Assembly: GCA_008638375.1 (NCBI GenBank)
Contig: CM018041.1
Coordinates: 6,935,501-6,999,500 of the forward strand
DNA: 64,000 bases
Direction: 5' to 3'
From: Nyssa sinensis
Lineage: Eukaryota > Streptophyta > Magnoliopsida > Cornales > Nyssaceae
Position 1 is the first letter of the stretch, and each line of letters starts with the position of its first letter. The notes below the pieces were generated by a model. It had not been told where the DNA came from and did no database searches. It was given only the letters and a program-made list of their open reading frames with translations. This document shows, piece after piece, positions 23,401-36,775 of the stretch. The position numbers and the translations under genes were made by a program.

Positions 23401-26400
23401 CCATCTTCTACCCACCACAATTTGAAAGTTATGCAGTTGCTTTTATTTCTGAATTTGCAGTATCAAGTTTGCATACCACTGTCTACTTGTCAATTTTAGA
23501 GTAGATTGTTAAGCCAAAAACTGTCAATCTTACTAAAAAAACAAAAATGGATCAAAAAAATTAATTAAGAAAAGAGAACAACTAATGACTCAATCGAATG
23601 TTATATTTCACATGAAAAAGTAAGGAAACTTTGAGCAACAAATAAGTTCAGTCACCAAAAAAGCGGCTCAAGCCAACAAAAGTTTGACACCTGAGTCTGA
23701 GACAATAGGTTCTAAACTTTGCTGCTATGCACCTAAAAGAAGCTGAACTCTTGAACTAATAAAAATGAGTAGAAGCCACCTAATCTCAGAAGACTATCAA
23801 AAAAACTGACCTGTGGTAGGGCATCCCGCCTCCTGCCAGCTGCATTCATCACTCGGGCAATTTCAGCACGATCAAAGCAATTTCTACTGCACGGTCTAGC
23901 TGCAGAATACCACAGGAAATCGGCCACAGGAACTTCTCCCTCCCTTCGTATGTATTGCCTTTCGGGATCAAGTAAAAGAACAACTTGATTTTTCTTTTGT
24001 ATCTTCTTTGAAACTCTTGCTGGCAGCCCAGTCCCCCTTGATCCATACATAACATGGCTTGCCCCTGTCACCACTACTAGCATACCAGTGGCACCTCCAT
24101 CTACCATTGCTCGTAAGATAATCTGGGACATTGTATAATCCTCAACTACTCTTGCTTGAGCAGATAGATATGAGCTTGGCCCAAAAAGAGCAGACTGATT
24201 TGGAGAGTTCATATCCATTGACGACCTACGCGAAATAGAAGTAAAGCCCGAGATGAAGCCTGAACCAGCTGGAGGAGTGTAAATTTTACGATCAGCTTTA
24301 GAAAGACCATGAATACCTTCAGCTTGAACAGTCCTCAGGACCTAGTCAAACACTTGTATCCAACCAATTAGAAAGCTATCCATAACTACTATATGTAGTC
24401 ATGCATAAACTGACAGATTAGGAGAACAATTTAGAATAATGAAAAAAATAATGGAAACATTTAAAATAGAACAATAAGTATAAAAAATGTCAAATCTTTT
24501 GGTTAAACTGGAGATGTCCTTAATATGGAACCACGCAGTCCTCAACAAAACTAACACTGAAAGCTTGAGAGGTAAACAAAATTGTAAAAGTTAATAACTA
24601 AAAAAAAAAAAAACTTTGTTCCTATTGAACAAATATGATGGCACTTCTTCTAAAAGAAATCTGTTGGATAAAAGTGTCATTAGTTATGAAAATGTGCCAA
24701 TATCATGGTTGCCAAAACTTCTTATAAAATAAAGGTACTTTTAGCATAAATTATCGCACTCGCGACTATGGCAGGGTGGCATGCTCTGCTTTGCTCTCTA
24801 ATCCAAAGATTAAAGGCCCCCTAAAGAGTAAAGAACATATAATTAAGATTATTCAATCCTCCCCTTAGGTTAGAGAAACTCTGACTCCAAGGGCATATTT
24901 ATATGCAAATATTGTCCCTTCTTTTCGATAAGTAACAAAAATTGTCCTTGATAGTTCAGATGCTTTGTTGAGTTGAGTTATCCTTCACGGTAGAGCTTGA
25001 TAAAATAATTTTAGTGGCTGAGGGAAGCAGGGGCAGGAGGGGGCCAACTTCTCCCCTCGCCCATTGATTTTTTTTTATTGTTGTTGTTATTTCTAATATT
25101 TTATAGTTTCCTTCCTAGAGTAATTAGGTTGTCCCCCCACCCCACCCCAAAAAAGAATCCAAATTTTATTTTTGGCCCCTTAAAGTTGAAAAGGATGACC
25201 TAACATTTTCTAGTAGGGGGCCTAATATTTACATTATTGCTTGACCAAAAAAATATTAAATTATTTTATTTAAACTATAAACCCCACCAAATCTTCTCCA
25301 AAAGCTAAAAATGAAGTGATCCTTCAAAATTCTATTTGATTGTATTACAATTTTAGATTTTACATTTATACATACCAAATCCCATTAAATTTGGGTTTAA
25401 AAAAAAAGGTGCTTATAGTATGAGTTGTGCAAAAAATAATGCCAAAAGTTATGGCCTACCCCTCCCAACACTCATAAGTGGGACCAACACTAGGTAATGG
25501 CCTATGTTTACAATTTTGTTGTTTGTCTTGATTAATCAGGCAAATTCAATATTTGGATAGAAATGAGTAAAAACTGATTGGATAAATCACAGAGTTTCAG
25601 AATTATATTTCAATACTATTCTTCCCTTCTTTCTTATCATTTACATTTAAAATTGAAACAGATAACTTTAGTTGAATCACATCAATTTTAGGTGGAATCA
25701 AATGCAGTTGACAACTAAAATTCTCTCGAATGGGTAATATTCCCAAGGTCCCAGTTCTCAACTCCCACTCTAAGGGCCATTTATCTATCATTAAAAAAAA
25801 CATCTCTTGAAATAAAAATTACAAAAGATTGTTTCGAGATATAATCATTATAACATGCACTGCATCTATTAGTTAATCATAATTTTGCACAAAAAAATTT
25901 TAAACGTAAATGAATCCAATGAAAGAAACATAAATTAGAAGTTCAGGCCTTTTGATGTAACCTTGGCCCCCCAATAAGTTTGCTGGCTTCACCACTGAAT
26001 AATTTGAGATCTTGTATTTATTTGATCTTAAGCCGCACGTATTTGTATGCCCTATATTTACCTAATTATATAACCTACTGTACAGAATATGGACATTCTA
26101 GCAAATACATCCACAGATCCATATGGAAGTGTACAAGCACCTCAAGTGGAGTACCACAAGCAACTAGCTGAACTCCATTATCACGACAGTAACTTAAGAG
26201 AGGCTCATATTCCTGCCAGCGATGAGGTGGCCAATGTGATGCAAAAGACTTCAAGGTCTCCCCATCAATCCTGCCATCAGGGCTTTAACATAAGTAACAA
26301 AAATTATGGGAGGCAATACACAACAGGAATGAATATGCTTTATATAAATCTCATTCAGGGATGCATACATCAAGACAATATCTGGCTCAAGAAGGTGAGC

Positions 26401-29400
26401 CTCAGACAAACCTAATGAATATAACAAAATACACATTGTGTGGAATGCATAGAATAAAGCAACAGTAATCTTGGCAAACATCAGCATGAAGGGTTTCTAA
26501 GAAAAGCAAAAGGGTTGACCACTTACCTTCTCACATAAATATCTGATGGCTCAAAATACACATAACAAGGGCTCTCCATAAACAAAAATTGCAGCAAGAT
26601 AAAGGCATGAGAGACACTAATCCAACTCAACTAATCCCCCAGGAGGAAAGTGATGATAGCAAAGATCGGGGAGAATCATATATATAGAAAGTTATTATTT
26701 ATAAAGTATGAACACTTTATTTTAGCTCACGTAACCGTGTCGAACAAGTGCCGGACACGTCCCGGACACATGTAAGACACGCAAAAAAGAGTCTAATTTT
26801 TTTTTCTAGAATTTTGGACAAGTCCCGAACATGTTATGGACACGTTTGGGACTCATTTATGTCCTCTTTTTTTTGAATTTTTTTTTTCACTTTTTTCCTC
26901 TTCTCCTCTACCTTTTTGTTGTTATATTTATACCTATATATGTTCTATGTATTAATTAATAAATTTGTTTTGCAACTTAGATCATGAATGCTAATAATTA
27001 AATGAATAAATTTTTGAATTTTTATTTAATGATTTTGAATTTTGATTGAAATATGTTAGATTTTTATTATATGGTCATATATACATATATATATATATCC
27101 AATGTGTTCCTGACGTATCTGTGTCCTACTTTTTTAAGAAACGTCGTATCTGCATGTCCGTATTGTGTCATGTCGTATCTGTGTATGTGTCCATGCTTCT
27201 TAGGTTACTATCAACACAAGGAGATTTCTAATACGTCCCAAAGTATACTATTTAACAAGGATGCTCAATCATTTCTTCAAATTATCCTTAAATCCTTTAT
27301 TTTTTTTTTGCCTTACATGGATAAGCTCAAATCAATTTGTAATATAAATAAATAAATAAGGAAAAAGAAATTTTTTTTGGAATAAACTCAACCGAACAAA
27401 ACATCATCCAAAATTAAAATCAATTTCAAAATTCCCTTCAACTAGGTTTTCTTTTTTACAAGGTAAATTCCCTTCTAGAGGTATTAAACTTCAAACATCT
27501 TTCACGCATTAGAAAGAGGATTTTGTGAGAGTGATTGAAGGTTCTAGTTATTTTCTTTTTTTTTTTATAAGTAAAGTAAGAAGTATATTAAGAGAGCCCA
27601 AGAAGGGCACCAAAGGCAAGAGCCCAAGAAGATTACAAAGGTCTTAACAACTCCAAAAAAACCACAAAAGAGGAAACATTAACAGGGAAAGCCTCTTTGA
27701 ACCAAAAGAATAAATAACGCAAAAACGCATCCTTGAAGAAGGGGGCAGAGAGCTCCTCATTTTCAAAAACGCGGTGGTTTCTTTCTCTCCAAATACACCA
27801 CAACAAACAAATAGGGGCAAGCCTCCAAATTCTCTTGATCTCTGCTGAAGGGTTGTACCCTGTCCAAGCCAAAAGAAGATCCCTGACTGAGCCAGACATA
27901 ACCCAGGAAACTCCAAAGAGGGCAAAGACAATGTTCCAACAACTCCAAGAAACCGGGCAATGGATGAGAAGATGAGCCACCGTTCCTCTTCTTTCTGACA
28001 AAGGTTCTAGTTATTTTCATCCACCCTTTCAATGGAAAGTTGTAATCTAATTCAAACTAGAGGTGAATTATATAGCAAATTGTTCATATAATAAGCCTTT
28101 GAACATATATTATCATTTCATGCATAAACTACAGACCAATTGCAACAAGATGAAATGATCATGCTCTATTGCTGTAAGATGCATTGCGTTAAAATTGAAC
28201 TTGGCCAAGAATACAACTTAGGATCCGGGGACCAAATATTGCAATCCGTATTTGAAGCATCCAATGAAACAGTCTAAGAAGCAATTCATACAATATGAAC
28301 CTGTACACAAAGGAGGAATTCATATAATATGAATCCATAAATACCTTTATATTCTCATATCGAGCAACATAAAGATTTTATACATTATCTATCAAAGGAA
28401 TGTCTCCTACACATTAGAAGTGCATTATTTTTTTTGGTAAGTCACATTTGAAGTGCATTATAGTTATTACTAAATCAGTTATTAGTGTAAAGTATTTTAC
28501 GAATGTTCCAGAAAAAGCCCGGAAGTATTTAAGTCCATCAGACATCAGTATTTCACTCATTTCAAGTGTCCATCTGAATTGCAGTACAAACTTCACTTTA
28601 CTGATAAATTCAGTAGAATGGGCATGAAGTAGAGATGTTTTACCTAGCAAACTGAATGCTATATGTGGAGATGTCATAAACATTCTCCAGCGGTACAATG
28701 GTGTAATCAATTCTAGGTGAGCAAAAGTAAGAAAACAATAAATTTAAGGCAACAAAAGCAATTACTCCCTTCTCCCCAAGCAAAATAAAATAAAGAATAA
28801 CAAACAAACACACACACACACACACACAAGTCCTCCCAATTGAATATAATTGCTTGGTAAGTTACCAAAACGATCTTCAAAAGTAATCTTTCAAGGCATT
28901 AATCACGAAGTACTTTACAGTCATAATAATCACTAAAACATCACAAGTGGTAAACGCTAATTTGAACCACAAATTATCAAAACAAAACGGTTAGTCATGA
29001 AAAAACATTTCCTTGTCAGAAATCAAACCTTTTATCCATGAATTGATTAAGCTTTTCTTGTAGGTTACAAGGGAATGCTTCCAAAGCCAACGATATCGGC
29101 CGTTCCGCTTCCATACACCTTTTTCTCAAATCCTTCACAATCTCGAGCTCCAATTCCCTATCGTCGCGAATCGGAACTTGTTCAGCTTCGCCTAAATACA
29201 CAATCCGAGCATTCGTTAACTTCTCCCAAACTTTCCTCTTATCCTTCCCTACCGCCATTGGCTCTCCAATCACCGTTGCGTCGTAAATTCTCGAATTTAT
29301 CACATCCACCTTCGCCGTCGAAGGTGTCTCTGTCACCGTCGCCAGCGAAGGTGCCGCACTCTCCGGTGCCTTCTCATTGGCTCTCGCTATCGCCGATCGA

Positions 29401-29696
29401 AGGAAGCACGCGCCGACCGCCAAGAACGGCGTGACCAACACATCTCTCCTTCCTGGGACCGAATTCTGAGATACTCCGGCCGAGTATTCGGCGTTTTCGG
29501 CCCCGTTTTCACGGTGACTAGCGGAGAGGCTGATGGAGCGGTGTTTTTCAGTTGAACACAGCCGCAAAACATGATTTTCCGGCGATAATGGTCGCCGGAC
29601 GTTGCGTGCCGGTAGAACAGAGAGACGACGGTGAGTGGGGTATATCTGTACAACTGGTCTGCAACTGAAGCCGCGGTGAGTGTGGTGGGGCTTCAT
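20499..29696 (-). CDS. RER5: RETICULATA-RELATED 5/6-like plastid protein (ChaN/DUF399 + DUF3411)
   Basis: Seven exons: 29029-29696, 26141-26270, 23811-24341, 22581-22688, 21805-22353, 21159-21272, 20499-20645. They join without a frame break to 748 aa ending in TGA. The first ~100 residues are basic and Ser/Arg-rich like a chloroplast transit peptide, followed by a hydrophobic stretch ([12 protein letters not shown]). Residues ~130-440 are a ChaN-like (Tiki/haem-uptake fold) domain: [36 protein letters not shown] and [17 protein letters not shown]. Residues ~480-690 are the DUF3411/RETICULATA domain with [15 protein letters not shown] and [14 protein letters not shown], a glycine-rich membrane segment ([16 protein letters not shown]) and [19 protein letters not shown]. 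Relatives act at the chloroplast envelope in mesophyll and plastid development; the reaction is unknown. Introns 1 and 2 (2.8 and 1.8 kb) are the largest, and TE insertions are seen in intron 1. Arabidopsis has two such genes, so 5 versus 6 is not resolved. Confidence 0.92.
26728..27215. mobile_element. Non-autonomous element with GACAC/GTGTC-rich ends, RER intron 1
   Basis: The left end is crowded with GACACG-type words (ccggacacgtcccggacacatg, given here as ccggacacg and ggacacatg). The right end has the complementary gtgtcc/cgtatctgtg words, finishing with gtgtccatgcttctta. The middle is AT-rich and non-coding. This resembles a terminal-inverted-repeat element with subterminal repeats, but the superfamily and target-site duplication were not established. 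Confidence 0.45.
27556..28002 (-). mobile_element. 5'-truncated LINE copy A with target-site duplication, RER intron 1
   Basis: The minus strand encodes the zinc-binding tail of a LINE reverse transcriptase ([39 protein letters not shown]) and ends in a poly(A), seen as a T-run at 27556-27567. The 16-bp word ggttctagttattttc flanks it exactly (27540-27555 and 28003-28018), so both ends of the insertion are defined. It lies in the same orientation as the host gene. The length is 447 bp, a strongly 5'-truncated copy. Confidence 0.9.
28804..28829. repeat. (CA)n microsatellite in RER intron 1
   Basis: A short run of about 12 CA units about 200 bp downstream (in the direction of transcription) of RER exon 1. 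Confidence 0.85.
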
Positions 29697-29754
29697 TTCC
29701 TGGCAGCAGCACGGACGTCAAGACGACTACTTTCCACCTTGAAATTTCGATAGA

Positions 29755-29772
29755 ATTTATATTTATATTTTT
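29755..29772 (-). promoter_or_regulatory. TATA-like promoter element of the RER gene
   Basis: On the minus strand aaatataaatataaat lies about 60-75 bp upstream of the RER ATG, the only TATA-like sequence close to the start. The spacing implies a short 5' UTR. Confidence 0.4.
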
Positions 29773-30261
29773 TGTGGATAATTTTATTTTTTAATTTTCG
29801 ACGTGTCGGATATGCACGATTTTAGTGGTCATGTTTACTGAAGAACTTGCGGTTCGAGTTCTTTAACGTCACCATGCATTTGTTTTTGGTTTTATTATTT
29901 TGGTGTCACATAGACAAAAAGGCTGGAAGAAACCAAAAGAGTCGTAAAAGCATCAATTTAAAATGTATGTTTAAGGGAAATTCCGACGCATCACAATCCT
30001 CTTATCAATGCTATCTTTTTTAAAATTATATTTTATATAATATAATATTAATATAATACTAAATTATCCGTGATACTTTAAATCATTTAGTTAATATAAT
30101 TTTATTACATTAATAACATATTATTTGAGATAAAAATTTAAAATATAAATTTAAAAATATAATATTTTCTTTTAATAATATCAACATTTTAACAAGACTT
30201 AACAGGCTGTGACAAACAAGAGGGGGGCAAGGGGGACACGTAACGATGGCCTCCTAAATTT

Positions 30262-30778
30262 TTAGAAATTTGAATTTAGATAAAATATATTTACGTTTTT
30301 TAAAACTTTTGATAATTATACTGATCTCTCTTATGATTTTTAAAATTACACTAACTTCTCATTTTTTTTTGACAAACTATATTGATCTCTCATCCAGTCT
30401 AATTTCTTAAAAAAATGATAAAATTACGTACTTCATGTTTTTTTTTTTTTGTATTTTTAAAATTTTGACTATTTTTTAACTTTAAAAAAAATCATTTTAT
30501 ATAAAAATAAGTTTTAAATAAATAAATTATATTTTTCAGTCAAAGAATATTTTAATTAATATTTATTTTCAAATAAAAAAATAGTTAGAAAGAATTGGTC
30601 AAAAATTAAAATAATTTACAAAAAAAAAAAAAAGACATAAAATGTGCAATATTGTCATTTTTCTTAAAAATTGGACTGAATAGGAGGTCGGTGTAATTTT
30701 AAAAATCTCAAGAAGGATCAGTATAATTATTAAAAACTTCAAAGAAGGTCAGTGTAATTTATCTTTTGAATTTTTACC
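30262..30778. mobile_element. Foldback MITE (family copy 2)
   Basis: The left arm carries ataattatactgatctctc and aaaattacactaacttc. The right arm carries the approximate reverse complements, gatcagtataattatt and ggtcagtgtaattt. The two arms can fold on each other over about 200 bp around an A/T-rich centre. The element is itself placed inside another repeat whose pieces (caagagggggg and aaccccgcccc) lie on either side. Confidence 0.6.
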
Positions 30779-32499
30779 CCTAATTTGTATAAAATTCTTT
30801 TTAAAAATTAAGAATCAACCCCGCCCCAAAATTTTAATATTTTTATAATAGTTTCCTTAAATTTCAATTTTTATATTCTTACATCCCTATCTTAAGGATC
30901 TAGATCCGCGCACTTAATTATAAATATATATATATATATAGATAGATATGGATAATAAGTTAAGATAATTTGTGTCATATTAAAAATTTATCAAAGTTTG
31001 AAAAAAAAAAATCACCCATATAAGAGATTTTCATTTTATTTTGTCCCGTGTCCGAAATTTATCAAAATTAAAAATTATTTATATTTATAAAAAAACAAAT
31101 AACTTTTTTATCTAAAAAATTTTAAAAAAAAATAATTAATCACGTCTTTAATAAATCAATCGTGTTTAAATTTTGAAACTTGAGGAGACTAGTTAACTAT
31201 ATGGGTTAGAGTTGACCCCTAATTTAGAATTGAGATGCCTACGTCCTACACTCACCTCGGATGAAATTCCTAATATACACTTTTTCCCCTGTTTAATATT
31301 GATATTGGGCCATCCAAAAAAAACATTGATATTGCCTTTATCAATTTGGCCCAATGGCCCACGGTCTGATCCGTTGAGTCCAACTTTTCCTGGTTTAGGC
31401 CCACCCCCTGGGGTATATGGGTGGTGTCCGTGCCCAACCTGGCTTAAAGCCGAATGGAACATGAGCCTGACTCGGAAATCCAGTCCACGGGAAACAATTT
31501 GTTTTTTTTTTTATCCTAACATACGTGGATCGTCCAATAATTAATAAATATGAAAAATTAAAAATTTATTAATTATTAAAATTATTAATTATTAAGTTTT
31601 TTTATAATTTAATTAATCAATAAGTGTTTCTTATATATAATTAATTTCCAATAACAAAATTAATATTTTATATGCAATTTTTTAATGACATTATAATTTT
31701 TCTTAAAAATATATATATAATATTCAACTTATGATATAAAAAATTCTTAATGTCCATTTTAAGTATAGAAATTGTGTTTCCTTATGTTATAATGTGAATC
31801 TCATTTATAATATTTTTTACTTTAATTATATAAAATTAATAAATATAATTATTGAAACATGTCTTAAATGAGATATATATATATATAAGTATATGTATAA
31901 TTATTTTATCTCTCTAATAATTAATATTATAAAGAGTTATTCTAAAGATAAAAAAAAATTTAATTATTAAATAATAAAATTATTAATTATCTGTTACAAA
32001 ACCAAGTTGGTTTTTTAAAATTTATTAATTATTAATTTATTAAATATTAATTATAAGATGGTCAACTGTATCTCGTAACAACTATTTTCAAACTGGTCCG
32101 AACGACCCACTTTTTTTCCCCTCCTTTTTGATAAATAGTAAAATTTTGAATTGTTCTTAATTTTTTCTTCAAATCTTTTTTCATTATTTCTATTTGATAT
32201 GATATCCCAACATCTTTCTGATAAATTATAAAGCATCATTTTTAATTTCATTTATCGCAAATCCTCTTCCACGTTCAACTCTTTCTATTCTTTTGCTCAA
32301 ATACTTTTTAATTATAATTTTTATGTTTTTCACTTTTCTTATAAATATTTATTTATATAATCACAACAATCATCTCAATTCTTGATTCATCATTCTCTTT
32401 CTCAACTCTCTCAAAGTCTACTTTAATTTATTTTAATTTTATACAATAAGATTCACATAAAATGAGTTCTATACTTGGGCATCCGACTACAATGATTTC

Positions 32500-32737
32500 T
32501 AGTCTTTTTGTGAGCAAGAACACTTGATGGAAGTGGGTGTTTTGCAGTTCAGATATATAGGGCGGTCTGCTAATTCTGTAACCCATTAGTTAGCTCAAAA
32601 TTCTTATTGTTCTTCGGGTGAAGATGTCTGGTTTGAGGATCCTTCTTCATGGTTGGAACCTCTGTTGTTGGTTAATGTATGTATTTGTTGATTCTTGAAA
32701 TAATAATCTTCTTTAGGTTGTTACAAAAAAAAAAAGA
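32500..32737 (+). mobile_element. LINE RNase H remnant with poly(A), second LINE family
   Basis: With one stop the plus strand reads EVGVLQFRYIGRSANSVTH, stop, LAQNS, then WFEDPSSWLEPLL, the C-terminal RNase H pattern (R-N-AH-LA...PSWL) found at the end of many plant LINE ORF2 proteins. A poly(A) at 32724-32735 follows about 75 bp later. It differs from the four intronic LINE copies, which end in a zinc-binding tail instead. Confidence 0.65.
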
Positions 32738-35700
32738 AGTTACACTGATCAAATAAGTTTTAGTAGCAAGTTGGAATACATTTGCCCTCATTCAAATCAC
32801 AACTTAATTCAAATCGTACTTTGTTTTCAATTCAACCAAACAAATACAAGTATGGCACTAAATTAATTTTCTATTTCTTCATTTATCAATTTATTGCCTT
32901 TTTCCAAATTTGTATCAATAACTAAAAAATAATAATGAACCTAAATGGATATATTTAACTGAAAAAATAACATTATGTAACTTAATAACATTATATAATT
33001 GAAAGACAAAAGCTGTTTATTTTATTATTATTTTATTAAAATGTTCAACAAAAAGGTACTTGAAAAAATTAGCATCTACATACATTTTTTTTTTATACAC
33101 ATGGTAATATGATGTACCAAAACCAAAGGATAATTTCTCTAAGTTTTAAACCTTACAGCCACTTGTTGGTATCACAAAGATACATTTGCATTAGTAATAA
33201 TCTTTTGTGACAAATTTGGAATATTACTTCGTTACGTTGATATGGTAGAAAGAATATTTTAAGAATATTTATTCTTTTTCTTGTTTGCTATGATTGGGAT
33301 TCCCTATATCATAAAATGAGTATTGCATTAAAAATTATTTAAAGCATTTTTTTGGCATAAATGAGTAATCATTTTTCTATTCCATATTATTTCTATTTTA
33401 TTTCTTATTTCATTTCATGAAATGACCATTTTATTCCTGTACACAAAACATATCGTAGGAAGCATTGTTTGCCATGTACCCTATTAATGCAATGATTGAA
33501 TAGTCAAATTGCATTTGGGACAACTACATGCTGTGAATGATTGATGTTTGTAACTATCATTTGTAATTTTTGTTATGCAGGAGCGATCAAACAATTAATA
33601 AATCGATCTTAAATAAGTAAAAATAAATAAAATGCACAGAGAAGATATAAAACTTATGTGGTTCAGCAAGATGCTTATATTTTGGGTAACGATGATCAAT
33701 TTACTCTGTATCAAAGAGATTACAAAAGCAAAAAACTTATAAAACAAATCATTTTTTTTCTCCAATGACAACTATTTTCTCCTCAATCAAAACCCTAAAA
33801 AATAATACTCTTGTAGAAGTAAATTACAACATAAGAGATAAAATTGACTCAAAAACAAGAGTGGATAAAAAAATTTTGTCGTCTCGAGTCACAAACGGTT
33901 TTCAATCTGACCTGTGAAAAGAATGGAGTAAGGAGTGACTTATCCGATCCTATCCTATCCTATCTCGGCAAAGCCTCATGGGCCTTTATTTTGTAGCCTT
34001 TGTTCTTGTATCCTTTTTAGTCTCTCCACTTTCATGTCCCATTCTAAGAAATTGTTAAGGGTGATCGCAGCAAATCTTTTCTCTTGCTCCAACCAACCTC
34101 TTGTGGTTTCACTTCTATTGATCAAAAGGAGGTTTTCGCACATCCCATTCTCATAAGGGCGATCTCGAACATCTTGTGAATTAACAAGAAGGGCTTTCCC
34201 ATAATGTTCATCTTTGTGCACAGGCCATGATCAAAATCTACAAACATAGCACTTAGGAGTGGCATTAATATTTAATTTTTTTCTTAATTGTTCCATATGG
34301 ACCTTCAATCGTGATGAAATCTAGGAACTGAAAAAAAAAAGTTCAGCTAAATATTCATGTGAGACCTACATAAAATCACACAAAATAATTAAATCTGAGC
34401 ACAGAATTATCTGATGACACCTTTCTACTAAACTTTTTTCCCAAGAAACTCGTTTCTAAATGACACTTCAACGCATGTGCTTCTATGTGGATACTGGGGT
34501 ACCCACCTATTTTAGCCAAGGATTTGCCTGATTATTATTTGATTTTATCATTTTAAGTCTATGAAACTGATGCGGCTCGTTTGGTCAGGAAAAAATAAAT
34601 CCTAGAAAATGAAAGTACTAAAAAGTAAAGTAAAAGGAAAATAATTGAAAATAGTTTTTTTTTTTTTTTTATATATCTATTTGGTTATGGAGAAAAAACT
34701 TAAAATGTTACAAGAAAATTAAATGATGTTGTTTGAAAAGTACAAAAATGAAAAAAGAAATATTGATAGTTTTGCCTAAAAATTATTGATATATGGTTTT
34801 TATTTTTCATTAGAGCTTTGTTTCAATTTTTTTTCTTCCTTTTTTACATAATCTCTTTAAACAAGGAAAATGCTTGCCCTTCTTTCAGCATAAATGTTAG
34901 TTTTAACATATATGCTACTTATATTCGGATTTGATCATATAAACCTCTTCAAATCAGAATTCAATCAGTGTTAGATTGATAATTTGATAGAAAAAACCAA
35001 GAGATTAATTTAGCTGATAAAGTTTTAAGAATAAAGGAATATGTTCACTAGAAATTGTCACTTCGACTTACATTAAAGCATGGTTTGTCTTACTTATTAG
35101 GGAGATGGGTCACATCTTCGAAGTTTGTTCCAACAGCAAAACACTCAAATAACTCATTGTTGGTATACATTCATCATAAATAAAAAAATCAAGATAAAAA
35201 AGATTGTACTTTAAAATTCCATTGTTTACTATTGAAAGAATTAAATACGTCGAGTTCCTTAAAAATCAAATAATTTTGAAAAATTTTCACCTAACAAAAG
35301 AAAAGAGTCTAATACAACTTATTAATACTTAATAGAACTAAAAATGCTAATTCTAATAGCCAACTAATTCATTCTACTAATATAATTAGAAAATTACTAA
35401 TTTCATATAATTGCAGAATAAGAAATTATTAATATTAATCCGAACACAATTATAAAATCATAACATCTAAGAAAACAGGTCAAATCGGGTGAAATTTTTT
35501 TTCTCAGGTCGCATTCGCATCATCCTCAATCCACTCATGTCTTTTACTTTGAATGGATCTGAAAACACTCTCATTGATCTATGAAGTAAAAGGTCGTTTA
35601 CTTTACATCAGGTTTCAATAGAAAAATACTATCCATACCAAACATGTTTTTCAAATTGATGTGTCATTCATACATTGGTTATACAATACTCACATGATTC

Positions 35701-36344
35701 GATTGCAACAAATATACGTCTATCACATTATTTGAGAGATAACTTTTTGATAATTTTTTTTTTTGACAAATGTAGTATTATTGGTTTGGATTTAACTCGT
35801 CTTCATCCAATGTTAATCTTTGTAGGCAACCCCCTCGAAAACTGATCCAATTCAAATCCAGCTAGCCTTCACAAGGTCAAGCATGAGGTGTGAAAATTGA
35901 GCAAAAAAAGGAAAAAAGTTGTGTCATTGTGAAGCCCATAAATTGGCCTTTGATATCAAAGGATGCTCATAATTTGAGTCCTCATCATCCACCACTATTG
36001 TCAATGGTTAAAATGGTATATGCGTGAGATTGAAGCCAAACTTTTGATGTTGAGTGCTAAGAATTGTAAATAGAAACAAACCCTTTTTTAGAAATTACTC
36101 AGTCAAGAAGAAATTGATTTGGATGTTTGGATTTAATCCAATTTGTATATGAAAATGATGTCCATTTGTTATACGTTCAATGATAAAGATTAATGCATAT
36201 AGATAGTCAAGAGTCCAATGACAAGTTTCAACATTAATCAATGGCAAGTCAAAACTATTGGTATGACATTTTAAAAGGAGAAGGTTTAATAGACTTGAGG
36301 GAAAAAAATTCACAAATCAAATATGTGGGTAGATATAAGATTTT

Positions 36345-36775
36345 GGGTAAATTACTTTGATTTTTTTTAAAGTTTATGCTAATTACAAAGACCTCTTATG
36401 AGATTTCTACAATTACACTTCTCTTATGTACTTTTACTAACAAATTACATATTCCTTCTATCCAATCCATTTTTTCTTTTTAAAATGACAATAGTGTCCA
36501 TTTTTTTTATTTTTTTTTTACATTTTTTTAATTTTGAACAACCTTTTAAACTTTTTTATTTTCAAATAAATATTGATTAAAATATTTTTGATCAAAAATA
36601 AAAATATAAGCTTTTTATTTTAAATTTATATTTATATAAAATGAAAGAATTCTTTAAAAAAGTTAGAAAAATTTAATCAAAATTAAAAAATGTAAAAAGA
36701 AAAAGACATAAAATGAATATTTTTGTTATTTTGAAAAAAAAAAATAGACAAGAGGGGAGGTATGTGTTATTTATC
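36345..36775. mobile_element. Foldback MITE (family copy 3)
   Basis: The left arm has aattacaaagacctcttatgagatttctacaattacac-type sequence (key words aattaca, gacctc, caattacac). The right arm ends with agaggggaggtatgtgttattt. The centre has mirrored aatgacaatagtg and atttttgttatttt words. The layout equals that of 30262-30778. Confidence 0.5.

Noticed and set aside
31193..31544. ORFs of 89 and 110 aa on opposite strands in a GC-richer patch
   Set aside because: They overlap each other and show no protein pattern; composition alone explains the open frames.
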